Assembly: GCF_039555335.1 (NCBI RefSeq)
Contig: NC_092630.1
Coordinates: forward strand, 86,124,148-86,188,147
DNA length: 64,000 nt
Direction: 5' to 3'
Source of the DNA: Amphiura filiformis
Lineage: Eukaryota; Echinodermata; Ophiuroidea; Amphilepidida; Amphiuridae
In this document: positions 11,701 to 22,803 of the stretch, piece after piece
Numbering within the stretch: the stretch's first letter is position 1
Layout of the letters: every line of letters begins with the position of its first letter
Program-made: the position numbers and the translations under genes
The notes under the pieces: generated by a model
Databases searched by the model: none
Told to the model about the DNA's origin: nothing
What the model saw: the letters and a program-made list of their open reading frames with translations, nothing else

Positions 11701-14700
11701 CTTTGTTTAACAACAACAAAAGCATCATCAACAACAACAACAACAAACAAACCCTTCATCAAATAACGAGGTTTACCTTAAGGGTTGTGCAATAATCATG
11801 TGTACCCCGGGGTGGTGCATTATTTATGGGGGGCAAGCATTTTTGGCAGGTCGAAAGGGGGGCAGCGATTTTTGGCATGTCGAAAGGAGGCGGGCCAAGC
11901 GACTTTTGGCACAGATGTTTTGGGCACCGTTTCTATATTGCGCCCTGAAAGGTGCAGGAAAACGTTAGGAACACGTTCAAATATGCAGAATTTCCTGCTC
12001 GCTGCACTCGCATTACATAATAAGATAATTTAAGGTTTTAAATTTCGGTTCCTCAAAATCTTGCATGTGTAAAGGGGCAAAGATTTTTGGCACGTCAAAA
12101 ATATACTAATTAGCTACGCCCTTCTCATGAATATTTAGATATGCTAATTAGCCACGCCCTCATGAATATGCAAACCGAAAGTGACCTCGGTTGACCTTTG
12201 ACCTCATGACACGGAAGTGGTCCTGGAAAGCCCTCTTACTACTCTGATCTCGTTTTTCTTAGATATGAATTCATTTCTGGAGCCAAAAAACCAAAGAGAC
12301 ACTGATTCAAGATTTCTTGATGAAGAGATTTCTGTGTCAAAGCTACCACCGGTAAGCATCTATTATAAAGTATTGCACTTATTACGGTACCTCTCTACTA
12401 TGTGGCTATTGCAATCCCCTGTATCATATTATTATACAGGGGTGGCTGTATGTTGACATTTTTATGGTATATTTTGTTGTTGTTATTTTTTTTAAACTTA
12501 ATTTAGGCCAGGGGTACTTTACAGGCCATGCGGCCTTCCGGCCGAGTACCTCCTCATTCAATGTTTGTGTTTGTATGTGACAACTCAAGGTACCTCTCGT
12601 TCGTGTAGGCGCTTTCATGTGACTTTCGTTTCATCACTTATTGACAGTAGCCTACCTATTATAGCGTTAATACGCTGTCAGGGCAGTTACCGATTTTATG
12701 GCGGAAGCCTTTTGTCCCGAACAAAAGATACCTCTCGATGAATAGCGTTTCGGTAAATCAAATCGGCACAAAGGAACAAAGCATTACGTAATCTATTTCC
12801 GCTCCTTTCTATCTCTAACCTCCTTGTGGACTAGAGTTACAAGTGATTGAATATCTTCCTCTGAATCTGCCATTAACACAATGTCATCGACAAACCGCAG
12901 GTTGTTGAGGGTTTTGCCGTGGATTTTGATGCCAGTGTCCAGGTGCTGGATTGCTATTGACTAATTCCAGTAGTATGTTAAATAACTGTGGCGATAGGAT
13001 GCAACCTTGTCTTACTCCTGTGGCAGTCCTGAACCCCTCTGTGATATCTTTGCCCACCCTCACTGCACTTTTAGATCTGATCATCTGCCATACAAGCCCT
13101 GTAAGAATAGAACTATCTTGTCCGGGTAACCTAGGTGCAATCCTCGATTTCAACCGGAGGTCAACCATCATGACCAGTAATTTCTACACAAAAGCCCCAA
13201 ATCAAGAATGAGCCTTGCTATGGTTTACACGTGCAATTCTTTGCGCGGCGCAGAGGTTGAGACTTTTTGGATAAAGCTGAACAGCTGTAAAATACCCATT
13301 TTGAGGGATATACCAATTGTTTCAGAACATACAAGTATTGCAAATAATTGGTGCACATTCACTGCTATTATACATTTCATATGAGTGCTCACGAATGATC
13401 TCAATTTTGATAAGGACCAATGGAATAATACAAGGATTTTCAAACTTCCTGGCAAACGTCATTTACTCAGAACAGCAATTTTACGTGTACGGCACTCTGC
13501 AGTGTTCATACGAATCATGATATTATTTTTTTTAAGGTCATCAAGTTTCACAATCATTATGAGGTCAATAATAATTGTTGGATTTTATGACATTCGATTG
13601 AAAGAATGGTCAAATTGTCTGTACTGTTTTAACAGTAGGCCTATCAAAATAACATCTTAATTTATGAGTAACTTAATACTGAAACCAGCACATCACATTC
13701 TTACATACTTTCTTACAGATGTTCACCGATGTTACAGCAACGTGTAATGAGCTGTACTTCAAGTTGCTTCCATTGAACGCAAAACAGAAGTTACAATCAG
13801 CAATGGAGGAAAGAAGTGGATATGGTTTGACAATTACGAAAAATATAATCAGCGGATCTTTTCATCAAGTTTGCAACGGAAGAAATGTCATTATGGAGGC
13901 TGTTGGAATAGCTTCAAAAGGTAGAAACGTTTGATTATAGGACATTTTTAAAGTTGATGATGACGCATGACCTGGTATAAAATGACGTTAGATTTGAGGA
14001 CATTTTAGTCAAGTTTGTAGTTGATTGTTACACAGGGCCTGGTACAGGGTGTATCAAAATGAGTGGTACTTGTCATTTTTCAGTGATTATCATTATGGAC
14101 AGGACTGCCACATCACAATGTAACATAGGATGCACCTTATCTTAGAAAAATTTGAAGGATTACAAACTGCAAATTGAGGCCATTTTACTGTGATCCAATG
14201 CTGCATTTAAATGGGAGCAGCAGGATTGTCAATAAACATGAAAACGGATGGGTACCAATCATTTTGATACAGCTTGTAAGATGACGTATAGATTTTAGAA
14301 CATTTCATTCAACATGTTCAACGTTATAGTTGATGAGGACACTGTGTCTGGTAAGAGGACGTTAGGTTTTAGTTTATCAAGAGAACATAACTTATTTCTA
14401 AACTTAAATACATGTATAGCATATGTTTCATTCTGCCTTTCTCGGTTTTATACCCTTTAAAGCTTTCCTACATGTCACCTTTGTTTCCAATGGACATTTT
14501 ATTGTGAAATTTCATTGTACAAGGAATACATTAAAAACAATTGCACATAGCCTCCGCATGAAAAGTAATGCAATCACTCAAAAAGCATTTTGTGTGAATT
14601 TTACATCCGAATTGAACTAGGTGCTATTAAATTTTTATGAGCCTTTTTATTTTACATGTAAAGTCTATGGGGGTGACGATTAGAAATGGGCGGCAATATT

Positions 14701-15848
14701 GAAAAACCCTCATTTTGGGCCATTTTAGACACTAAAATGCCCATAAAAAAAGAATAGCACTTAGTTCGGATGTAAAATTCACACACAATGCTATACCTGA
14801 GTGAGTACAAACATAATTAAATACATTTCATACGGGGGCGTGATGTATACATTAGCCTGGTCGAAGCACAAGAAATGCTTTCACGAAACATGTTGTTTCT
14901 TTTGTTCACACAGAGGACTCCAATGAACGTCGATTCGTTGTTATAGGTGAAACTGGTTCAGGGAAGAGCGAGACCTCCAACAGCATTCTACACCAACGTG
15001 GCCTGTTTAAAACATCAATGAGTGCTTCGTCCGTCACTAAAACTTGCATGATAGAAAAGGCAGAAGTGAAGGACAGGGTCATCTCCATTGTAGACACACC
15101 AGGGTTTTTTGATGCAGATATGGACCAAGACAGTATACAACTCGAAATTACAAAGTGCATTTTGATGACTGCCCCTGGTCCACACGCCTTACTCCTTGTT
15201 ATTCGCATTGGACGAATGTCTAAACAGGTCCAAGAAACGGTCCGACTCTTTCGCGAAATCTTCGGTGAAAAGTGTACGGATTACTTAGTGGTTGTATTCA
15301 CCGGTAGGAATTCGCTATCAGAGGGCAGAGACGGTCTCACAATCGAAGAGTATGTTGGTACCGTTGAGAAAGACGTTGCTGATATATTGAGGGATTGTAA
15401 CAATCGCTATGTAGTGTTTGAAAATGCGGTTGATCCGAACTCGGAAGAAAACGAAGAACAAGTGGATGACTTACTTGCAGTCGTCGATGATATGGTGAGG
15501 AACAACGGTGGCAGACATTACACCAACGACATGTTAGAAGAAGCAGGAAGAAAGGTAAATGAGAGAGAACAAGAGCTTCGTGAGGAATTCGAAGAAGAAA
15601 AGCTACGCGATATGCAGGCGTTAAGAGACCAGTATGAAGAAGAGCTGAAAGAAATAGAAGAAGAACCTAACCAATCTGATCTGGTGATGGTAGTGCGTGA
15701 TAAACATTATAAAGACTTGCGAAAAACAGAGCAGAAATTCAAGGAGAAAGATCCGCGACATGAAGCGCGAAAAGACATCTTGCTTTTGCAAAAGTTTTTG
15801 TACGCATTGCCGATGATGATCCAAATTGGCTATGTGGTTTTCAAATAG
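5740..15848 (+). CDS. tandem RRM/NID-like domains fused to an AIG1/GIMAP-type GTPase (six exons, probably damaged)
   Basis: Exons 5740-5950, 10924-10997, 11269-11677, 12263-12351, 13719-13920 and 14914-15848 have GT-AG borders and matching phases and total 640 codons. An in-frame TAA directly precedes the ATG. Residues ~13-100 and ~145-261 are two similar modules (NIPYET.. and DIPYVT.., each ending LPP) resembling RRM-like/NID domains of IFI35/NMI and PARP14; this match is from memory and tentative. The last exon is an AIG1-family GTPase: P-loop GETGSGKS (340-347), G3 DTPGFFD (389-395), G4-like TGRN (458-461) where the family usually has an Asp, then a Glu/Lys-rich coiled coil. GIMAP/AIG1 GTPases act in immune and stress responses; a similar role here is inferred. 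Oddities: TGA at codon 123 (11350-11352) next to a run of 20 A, and a C-terminal frame shift. Alternatively exons 1-3a encode a separate 122-residue protein. Confidence 0.65.
7459..7736. mobile_element. near-perfect 278-bp palindrome (MITE/fold-back) in intron 1
   Basis: The arms run from TTCAGACT at 7459 inward to about 7583 and back out to AGTCTGAA at 7736. They are almost identical over about 115 bases each, with a loop of about 25 bases around ACTAGATATTACATG. Non-coding. No convincing target-site duplication was seen. Confidence 0.75.
8024..8164. repeat. inverted repeat with ~45-base arms in intron 1
   Basis: The arm beginning ATCGACATGGTAAGG (8024) is repeated in reverse complement ending CCTTACCATGTCGAT (8164), with a loop of about 40 bases. 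The apparent ORFs here are translations of the palindrome. Confidence 0.7.
10694..10877. promoter_or_regulatory. cluster of NF-kB-like GGGGAATCCC sites in intron 1
   Basis: Six related sites lie in 184 bases: GGGGTCCCC (10694), GGGGATTCCCCC (10733-10744), GGGGAATCC (10758), GGGGATTT (10809), GGGGAATCCC (10831-10840) and GGGGAAATTCCC (10866-10877). Three match the kB consensus GGGRNWYYCC exactly. The cluster ends 46 bases before exon 2 of the GTPase gene. It could be an enhancer or a motif-array transposon remnant; the sequence cannot decide. Confidence 0.4.
11786..12160. repeat. dispersed G-rich repeat in intron 3
   Basis: Blocks of GGGGGGCA followed by TTTTTGGCA and GTCGAAAGG recur here, and a relative lies at 29735-29930 (shared CAAATATGC..AATTTTCCTGCTCGC-type end). 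A fragment is near 1240-1310. Non-coding. Confidence 0.5.
12795..13200 (-). mobile_element. non-LTR retrotransposon (LINE) reverse-transcriptase fragment
   Basis: Read on the minus strand, it encodes a broken reverse-transcriptase core: SAVRVGKDITEGFRTATGVR, then QGCILSPQLFNILLE, a frame change, then LRFVDDIVLMADSEEDIQSL. The QGC..SP.LF block and the F-V-D-D catalytic motif are hallmarks of LINE reverse transcriptases (RTE/CR1-like, clade uncertain). It is truncated at both ends and frameshifted, so dead. It lies in intron 4 of the GTPase gene in the opposite orientation. Confidence 0.8.
14586..14791. mobile_element. short palindromic MITE in intron 5
   Basis: The ends are inverted: GTGTGAATTTTACATCCGAA at 14592 and its complement ending near 14785, followed inward by a paired GTGCTATT block. 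About 200 bases, non-coding. Confidence 0.65.
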
Positions 15849-15979
15849 TTCGCTTTGTCAAAGGGGGTTCTTATGATAGAATACCAGAACACATTATCAA
15901 ACTGATGGATGAACTCAAAATGGAGGCAATCAATGAAGCGTGGGTCAATCTCGCCATGAAGCGTGGGTCTTTCAATTAA
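15785..15979 (+). pseudogene. out-of-frame C-terminal continuation of the GTPase gene
   Basis: The annotated frame stops at 15848, but the -1 frame is open from about 15785 to TAA at 15977-15979 with protein-like content (ADDDPNWLCGFQIVRFVKGG, then YDRIPEHIIKLMDELKMEAI). It overlaps the end of the upstream frame, whose last residues look random. The natural reading is that a 1-base insertion or deletion near 15765-15800 separates the last ~60 codons from the gene. It could be a real lesion or a sequence error. No canonical slippery heptamer is evident. Confidence 0.6.
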
Positions 15980-18838
15980 AGCAATATTATAACATTTTCA
16001 TTCCAAATAGGCCTAGATAAGTATTTCTTTGCCATAAAATGTTAGCTTTTATTATCAGATATGTCCCCTTTTAATTTTGAGCCAAACAACGGAGGTAAAG
16101 CAAAGAAAATTGAATTTACTACCAGCGCCGATGTCGCCAATGTGTATCACTCCGTCGGTTGTGTTACGGTACTATCCTTTGATGTGTATATCCGTCTCGC
16201 ACGCAATGCACGTACTGTATTGTCAATATCGTGTACGCGTTCGACTAATATTTCCATCGTAATAATAAAACGCTGAATCCGGCGTTTTATTCAAAATCTC
16301 GGATTATGACAAAACAGCACCTATAGTCTTGACTTTTTCAGGGTATGTTAGTTTAATAAAGTACAATATAATCATGTAAAAAACAGAATTTTGAAAAACT
16401 ATTGAGGGCGTTCTCCTCAGCAAATGTTATAATATGGCTTTAATTAGCCTGTAAAATCGTTCACTTAGCGAAGGAGTCATTATCAACTTTTCCATAAAAC
16501 ACTCGCTCATCTTAAAACTGAGCTACAGACTTGATAATTTCAGACAAGTGGAACTAAAGTACACTAAGTCTTTATCTTGTCTTGAGTTTAAATTTTATAC
16601 ACGATATTAAAATTTCGATATGTGAATAAATTTACAGATTTTTACAGTCACGACTAAAACCTAATAACCTATGGTAATTGGCAAACTACGGTTACAGTAA
16701 TATCATACCTTTCCAGTGTGATATTTATGTTTGAGAAGAGTTTGCCCACCTATGTGTGCAAATTGTTTTAGGTGAGACTCGTATGTTTGAAGAAATAAAC
16801 GTTTTTGTAACACGCAATTTACTTCGGTACAGTTGGATTTCTGCACTTCCCACCATGTGATTGAACCCAGGTCAAACGTTTATGTAGGGCTTGTAGGCCT
16901 ACTAGAAGGCGCTTTTTATATAGTAGTAGGCATGTCCACTAAAAATTGAAGTACTTTTAAATTCAGACCTAACCTATTGGCTGGGACTTGACGAAAGAAA
17001 CAGTTTGGCGTTTAAATAATCTTAATCGGGCGTTCCATTCCAGAGATATGGCCTTTCGAGTGTCACGGTTTTATACCGTATGGCTGCAAGAACTTGTTAA
17101 AAAGTTAAATTCCAAAAAGTAATAATTACAGAAAGTTTTTCTTAATGTATTCATTAACTAGCGTTATCTGGAACATTATATTTGCTTATAACAACTTGAA
17201 ATAAGATTATCCTGAAAATTTAAGCGATTTTGTTGACATACAACAAAAATATAAGACCTCAAAACCCATGGTTCGTTTGGTGGAACCTCAAGCATGATCC
17301 TAGATGGCTACCATGGAAAATATCTCCATAGAGGAGCTGAACAATAAATGCATTATTTTAAATGAATAGTGGTAGTCTTAAACATCGTTCAAAATAAGAT
17401 CAGCACATTTTATCTTCAAAAATGATGGTTATATTTCATCATGACATAAGTTTGGTAACATTAATCACTACTCATTTTGAGAAATTTGCTCCAACTCGAA
17501 GGTGAGTGATGTACAGAATGCTGTCACTTCAACCAGTTGTAGTTCTTATCTCGATGATTTTTTTTTGTTTGAAAAAAGTTCATCCCTTGATAAAGGGAGG
17601 TCCTCTTTATTTATTGACCAATCAGGAAAGAGTTAATCTTTTCTGGTGCAATAAGGAATTTCTTGAAACACCCTGTTTTAAGCCTAAGTGGACCACAGCA
17701 TGTATACTGTACACCATTTAACAGGTCTGGTACTTGGTGCATGGGGGTGTGTTTGCATTGACAATACATGGTTGAGTGCTCACATACAGTTTGTCAGTGA
17801 AAAATTGTGTATATATAGGTCAATGTTTTGTTATTTCAGATCAACTCCAGCATAAACAAGCTTGGATAATAGCTGTAGGTTTATTCAAACCTGAAATCAT
17901 TAACGTTTTATAACTGTATGTTCATATTGTCATTATTTAATTGTTGATTACAATAAAACACTAAAATGTTCGTATTGTTACTAGTCGGGAAGACTCAAGG
18001 CCAAAAAGATATTCCCCCAGTTCTTACACGAATACACAACGGCAATACACTCAAAACTGTTTGTATAAGTTAACAAAATTTAAAGTAGCGTATGATTGTA
18101 AAATATTCTTAATTGTATACTAACATGAATGCATACAATAAATTACAATTAATAAAATATACGGATATATTTATAAATTGTACTTATCCATCAATCTTGT
18201 TGTTGCTTATAAAGGTCTGTTGCAATCAATGTTTCAGACGACATTCTGAAAAAATGCCCAGTTCTAAGTTTGTATTTCCACAGCAAAATAAATCCTTTGG
18301 CAATGACGATACTCAAGATGACGTTACTTTCCCCTATAGCAACCGCAAGTAGTCCACTTGGGAAGCCAGAGTTGGGAAGCTAACAAACAGAGGGAGTGTG
18401 GTGACTGACAGTATCAGATGTGAATCTATCAATTGCACCCAAATTAATACAAAACAGCGTTTTATGCTTAAATGTAATAGCCAGAGTATGCAAAATGGGC
18501 AAGTGGACTACGGAGAAGTCTAACTTTACGGCTGATTCGTAGTGTCCGGTCACATATCTTTAGTATTTGAGCTAAGACTTTTCAGTGAAGAATTGTTGCT
18601 TAGATTGAACAATGACTTTATTAACTTTGTCTTCCTGATCGAGTAGTGCGTCATCATAGTCTATTACAGAGCGAGCCTTAGTGCCACCTGCTTCCAGACG
18701 TCTTCTGACGCGTCGTTCCTGGTTGATGTTGTCGTTATACCATCTGTCTTTACCACGCGTTCTTTCGTGACGGCAGGGCAGAGTTCATAAGAACAGATAA
18801 CGTAGTGATTCATACATATCGCAAAGTGTACCAGGGTC
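15980..18838. other. intergenic stretch, nothing recognised
   Basis: Short open frames only, none resembling a known domain. A possible AATAAA for the upstream gene is at 16264-16269. Otherwise AT-rich unique-looking sequence. Confidence 0.4.
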
Positions 18839-18841
18839 GTG

Positions 18842-19190
18842 ATCATGGACATTATATTCTATAAGCTCCATATTTCCACAAATGAACTGTCAAAAGCCTG
18901 CAATAAATGGGGGATGAAAATAAACCTTACGAAATGTAACATCATATCAAAAGACATCATACTTGAAAACACACCAATTAACAAAGTACAAGACTTTGTT
19001 TTTCTGAATAAAAGAATGTGCCCACAGTAGACATGCACGGGTGTATGATGTCAAACGTCGTACCAGACTAGCAGCCTGGGAATTTGGGAGACTTAAAAGC
19101 ACCATCTGGTCGAACCAAAACATTTCAAGGTCACTCAATATGTCGATCGGCAGAGCTCTTATTATCCCTATTGTTCTTATAATTAAATAT
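18842..19190 (+). mobile_element. LINE reverse-transcriptase C-terminal remnant
   Basis: One frame reads ACNKWGMKINLTKCNIIS followed by a VQDFVFL block. After a shift, another reads DVKRRTRLAAWEFGRLKSTI and ends RALIIPIVL. These match the thumb region that follows the catalytic core in RTE/CR1-like LINE polymerases. The homology stops near 19190, exactly where the 86-bp minisatellite begins. Dead fragment. It may belong to the same family as 12795-13200, covering the adjacent part of the protein. Confidence 0.75.
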
Positions 19191-19857
19191 TTTGATTTCA
19201 AGGCCATATCAAGCGAGACTTGTGCACGTCTTAGAATAGGCTATTACCTGCGACTATACCAATTTGTTCACATAATCAAATGTCTTGATTTCAAGGCCAT
19301 ATCAAGCGGGACCTTAGAACACCTTAGAATATTACGTGCGACTTCCAACTTGCTCTCATACATTCATAATCAAATGTCTTCATTTTCAAGGCCATATCAA
19401 GCGGGACACCAGAATGTCTTAGAATATTACCTGTGACTCCCAACTTGTTCTCATAATCAAATGTCTTCATTTCACTACTGTAGTATATCAAGCGGGATCT
19501 CAGAACATCTCAAAACATTTCCTGCGGCTACCAACTTGTTCTCAAATCAAATGTCTTGATTTTAATGCCATGTCAAGCGGGACTTCAGAAAGTAGACTAT
19601 CTGCGACTACCAACTTGTTCTCAAATCAAATATCTTGATTTCAAGGCAATATCAACCGGAGCTTCAGAACGTCTTAGAATATTACCTGCGACTACCAATT
19701 TGTTCTCAAACAAATATCTTGATTTCAAGGCCATATCAAACGGGACTTCCGAACATCTTAGCATATTACATGCGACTACCAACTTGTTCTCATAATCGAA
19801 TGTCTTGATTTCAAGGCCATATCAAGGGAGATTTCAGAACGACTTAGAACATTACCT

Positions 19858-20352
19858 CCCAGCAAACAAAAAACGTTTTCGACACCATTCGCAAAAGGTT
19901 AGAAAAGGTTGCCAGAAAACGTTTAAATGTCGGGTTATATAAAGGGTATATGTAAATGGTATAAAACGTTTTCATAACATTCAAAAACATTTTATGATAA
20001 CTTACTGCATATATTCTAACATATAATGTTATTTAAGTGTTGACAAAATATTGGGCAAAAAGTGTTTGCCAAAAATATTTTACAATAACATTTTTAAAAC
20101 ATTTTACAAATATTTTTGTATATTTAAAACGTTTTCATAATATTCAAAAACATTTTATGATAACTTACTGCATATATTCTAACATAATGTTATTTAAGTG
20201 TTGACAAAATATTTGGCAAAAAGTGTTCGCCAAAAATATTTTACAATAACATTTTTAAAACATTGTTACAAATATTTTTGTAGCGTGTTTTCATACGTTT
20301 CAAAACGTTTTCATGATCTTTATATAACCCGCCATGTTTTGTGTTTGCTGGG
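19858..20352. mobile_element. CCCAGCAAAC-ended transposon inside the minisatellite
   Basis: The ends CCCAGCAAACA (19858) and TGTTTGCTGGG (20352) are inverted. The flanking minisatellite unit is restored if a 2-base CT is taken as the duplication. It contains an internal direct duplication of about 160 bases (from about 19966 and again from about 20121). AT-rich, non-coding. Confidence 0.75.
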
Positions 20353-20819
20353 CTGCGACTACCAACTTGTTCTCATAATCAAAATGTCTTCATTTCAGGG
20401 CCATATCAAGCGGGACTTCAGAGTATTACCGGCAACTACCAACTTGCGCTTGGAATAAACTGTCTTCATTTCAAGGCCGTATCAAGCGGGACTGCAGAAA
20501 ATCTTCGAATATAACCTGCGACTACCAACTTGGTCTCTTAATCAAATGTCAAAAGGCCGTATCAAGCGGGACTTCAGAACGTCTTGGAATATTACCTGTG
20601 ACTCCCAACTTGTTCTCATAATCAAATGTCTTGATTTTAAGGCCGTATCAAGCGCGACTTCAGAACGACTTATTACCTGCGACTACCAACTTGTTCTCAT
20701 AATCAAATGTCTTGATTTTAACGCCATATCAAGGGAGATTTCAGAACGTCTTAGAATATTACCTGCGACTCAGTACCAACTTGCTCCCATAATTTCAAGG
20801 TTATATCATGCGGGACATA

Positions 20820-21157
20820 CCCGGGGGGATCACTCACATAAATGGTCTGTATGCATGCGTGACCAAAAAAAGGTAAGGCAAGTTACGCGCGTGACGCGTT
20901 TAGGGTCTAAAAAACATTGATTTTCAAGAATAAGGGTAGTTTTCTGAAACTGGACATTTTGGTACCGTAAATTATGAGTCCAAAAAGGGTACATTTGTTG
21001 CATTTTCACCAGCCAAAAACTCATTAGGGGGTAAATTCTACACTAAATTACCTTATTAAGGGGCTAAATTTGCTGGTAGTGTAAAACTCGTTTAGGGGGT
21101 GTTTGAAAAAAATTTAGTCACGCATGCGTACACTCTCATATTTGAGTGGCCCCCGGG
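20820..21157. mobile_element. hAT-like MITE with 8-bp TSD inside the minisatellite
   Basis: The ends CCCGGGGGGATCACTC (20820) and GAGTGGCCCCCGGG (ending 21157) are inverted, and GGGACATA is duplicated on both sides (20812-20819 and 21158-21165). The 8-bp duplication suggests a hAT-type mechanism. Paired GCATGCGT blocks lie inside both ends. A related fragment is at 4525-4600. Confidence 0.75.
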
Positions 21158-21190
21158 GGGACATAAGAACGTCTTAGATATTACCTGCGA

Positions 21191-22803
21191 CAGGGAATGA
21201 TTATTTTTCGTATCAGGAAGTGTAAATATTTTAAAGATTGTTTTCAAAGTTGGGTACACATCATTAACTGTGGTCTGTATTCTTATATACATCCCGGGAT
21301 ATACATTTCCTTTCTGATTTTGATGCTGTATGATGCATGATGTAAAGTGTTTAAATATAATTTATAAAAACAAGATAGATGAATGAAAAGTAATGAATTT
21401 GCAAAAAATATGTTTTCAAAATTCACTAAATTATGTATTATAAATTAACAATAATTCCACCTATTCCTAAGTCTGCATTTGGCTATATTCCTTTTGTTTA
21501 TACTCTGTAAAATGATGTTCGCCTTGAACCTTAGAAGTCCCATAATAGCACAAAAGAAACTGTTTTTGACAAAATAAAATATAATTTTATTTAAAACCTA
21601 CTTCAAAAGTCAAATACAATGAAAATATTGCTATAAAATCTATAAATAAACAACCCATGTCTGACTACTGATTCCAAGGTGAAATTACAAGATGTAGATT
21701 TGTTTTGCTAACAAAACTTTTAACTGGGCAAACAAAACGAGCTTCAGCAATTATTTATATTTGCTCACCAATAATGAATGCTGCTAAAAATAGCTATCTC
21801 AGGTGGTCGGTTGGCATCTTTTGTAAAGAAGCTTAGTGCTACAGTGCGTCTCTGAAAGAAATCGTACCGTCGTAAATTGTAATTTTTGAGTATAATTCCT
21901 TACCAAAATAAGATTGAATAATTTAACCAATTACATAGACAGCTTTTATACATTTGTTAAATTGTGAAAATTGATAGGTTCGTTCTTGGAATCTAAGACT
22001 TTTACAATGATATTTTATTTGGAATCCTTTCCGTGGATCCAATGCAGCAATGGGCTGTTCCAGAAAATAGATGCACACCCCTGTAGCTGAATTCGGATTT
22101 GAAAGTACGGTAACTTCTTTATAGGCATGATAGGGGGTGTGCACTGATTTTTAGAATACTAGTAGTAGCCACATAGTAACCTGAAGTATCAAACACTGAT
22201 TCAATTTACACTAAGTTATTGACTCTAGCCGCGTGGAATGGATTGATTTTCATAATTACTGTGAAATTCAACGGAACGGAAAATATGTGATTTTTATCAT
22301 TTAATACCATACATTATTCTGGTCTGTTTTGTTGCGGCAGTACTAAAATTCTCAACAACAACAAAATCCGATGGTACAGTTTTTTCCGAGACGGACTGTA
22401 GCCTGCTGTTGGTTGCTATGTTTTAAGACAGTTTCATTAGCGACATGACAATTGCACCAAGGTGGCTCAGCAGATCGGCGCTTGTGATTCCGCATTCACT
22501 AACTCGCAATACATTACAGCTACATTATGAAAGAAAATTGTGCTAATTCTTAACTATGAAGAACAATGGAAAAAACACGGATACTAATTATGAAACCGTT
22601 AATTATATTTTCAAATTACTTCAATATTGTTCGCCTCGAGACGCATGTTATTAACTGCTCATTTCAATATTATATTGAATCTGATTGTGACGTTTGACCA
22701 ATTTGTTTGTGGTCATCCTTTACACCAAGAAGACGTTGAACATTACTGATAATTTGAATTGAAATTGGATATAATATTTATTTGAAAATTTGATTTATTC
22801 AAT
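21191..22803. other. intergenic stretch, mostly unrecognised
   Basis: No gene recognised. 22050-22140 resembles a dispersed repeat (GGGCTGTTCCAGAAAATAGA) with relatives at about 32320-32440 and 62200. The sequence from 22468 (AAGGTGGCTCAGCAG) hints weakly at a tRNA-like SINE head. The last 150 bases are presumably the 5' region of the next gene. Confidence 0.4.

Larger units (their letters stand above)
19190..21190 (+). repeat. 86-bp minisatellite, about 13 copies, interrupted by two transposons
   Basis: The unit of about 86 bases includes TTGATTTCAAGGCCATATCA, CGGGACTTCAGAACGTCTTA and CTGCGACTACCAACTTGTTC. About 7-8 copies lie at 19190-19857 and 5-6 at 20353-20819, and a last partial copy follows 21158. 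Copies differ by point changes and small deletions. The apparent ORFs are translations of the repeat. Confidence 0.9.

Noticed and set aside
15765-15800. Programmed -1 frameshift in the GTPase gene
   Set aside because: No canonical slippery heptamer or clear downstream structure; an indel lesion or sequence error is simpler.
19041-20920. Frames with repeated CLDFKAISSGTSERLRILPA
   Set aside because: Translations of the 86-bp minisatellite; frames break with unit length changes and insertions.
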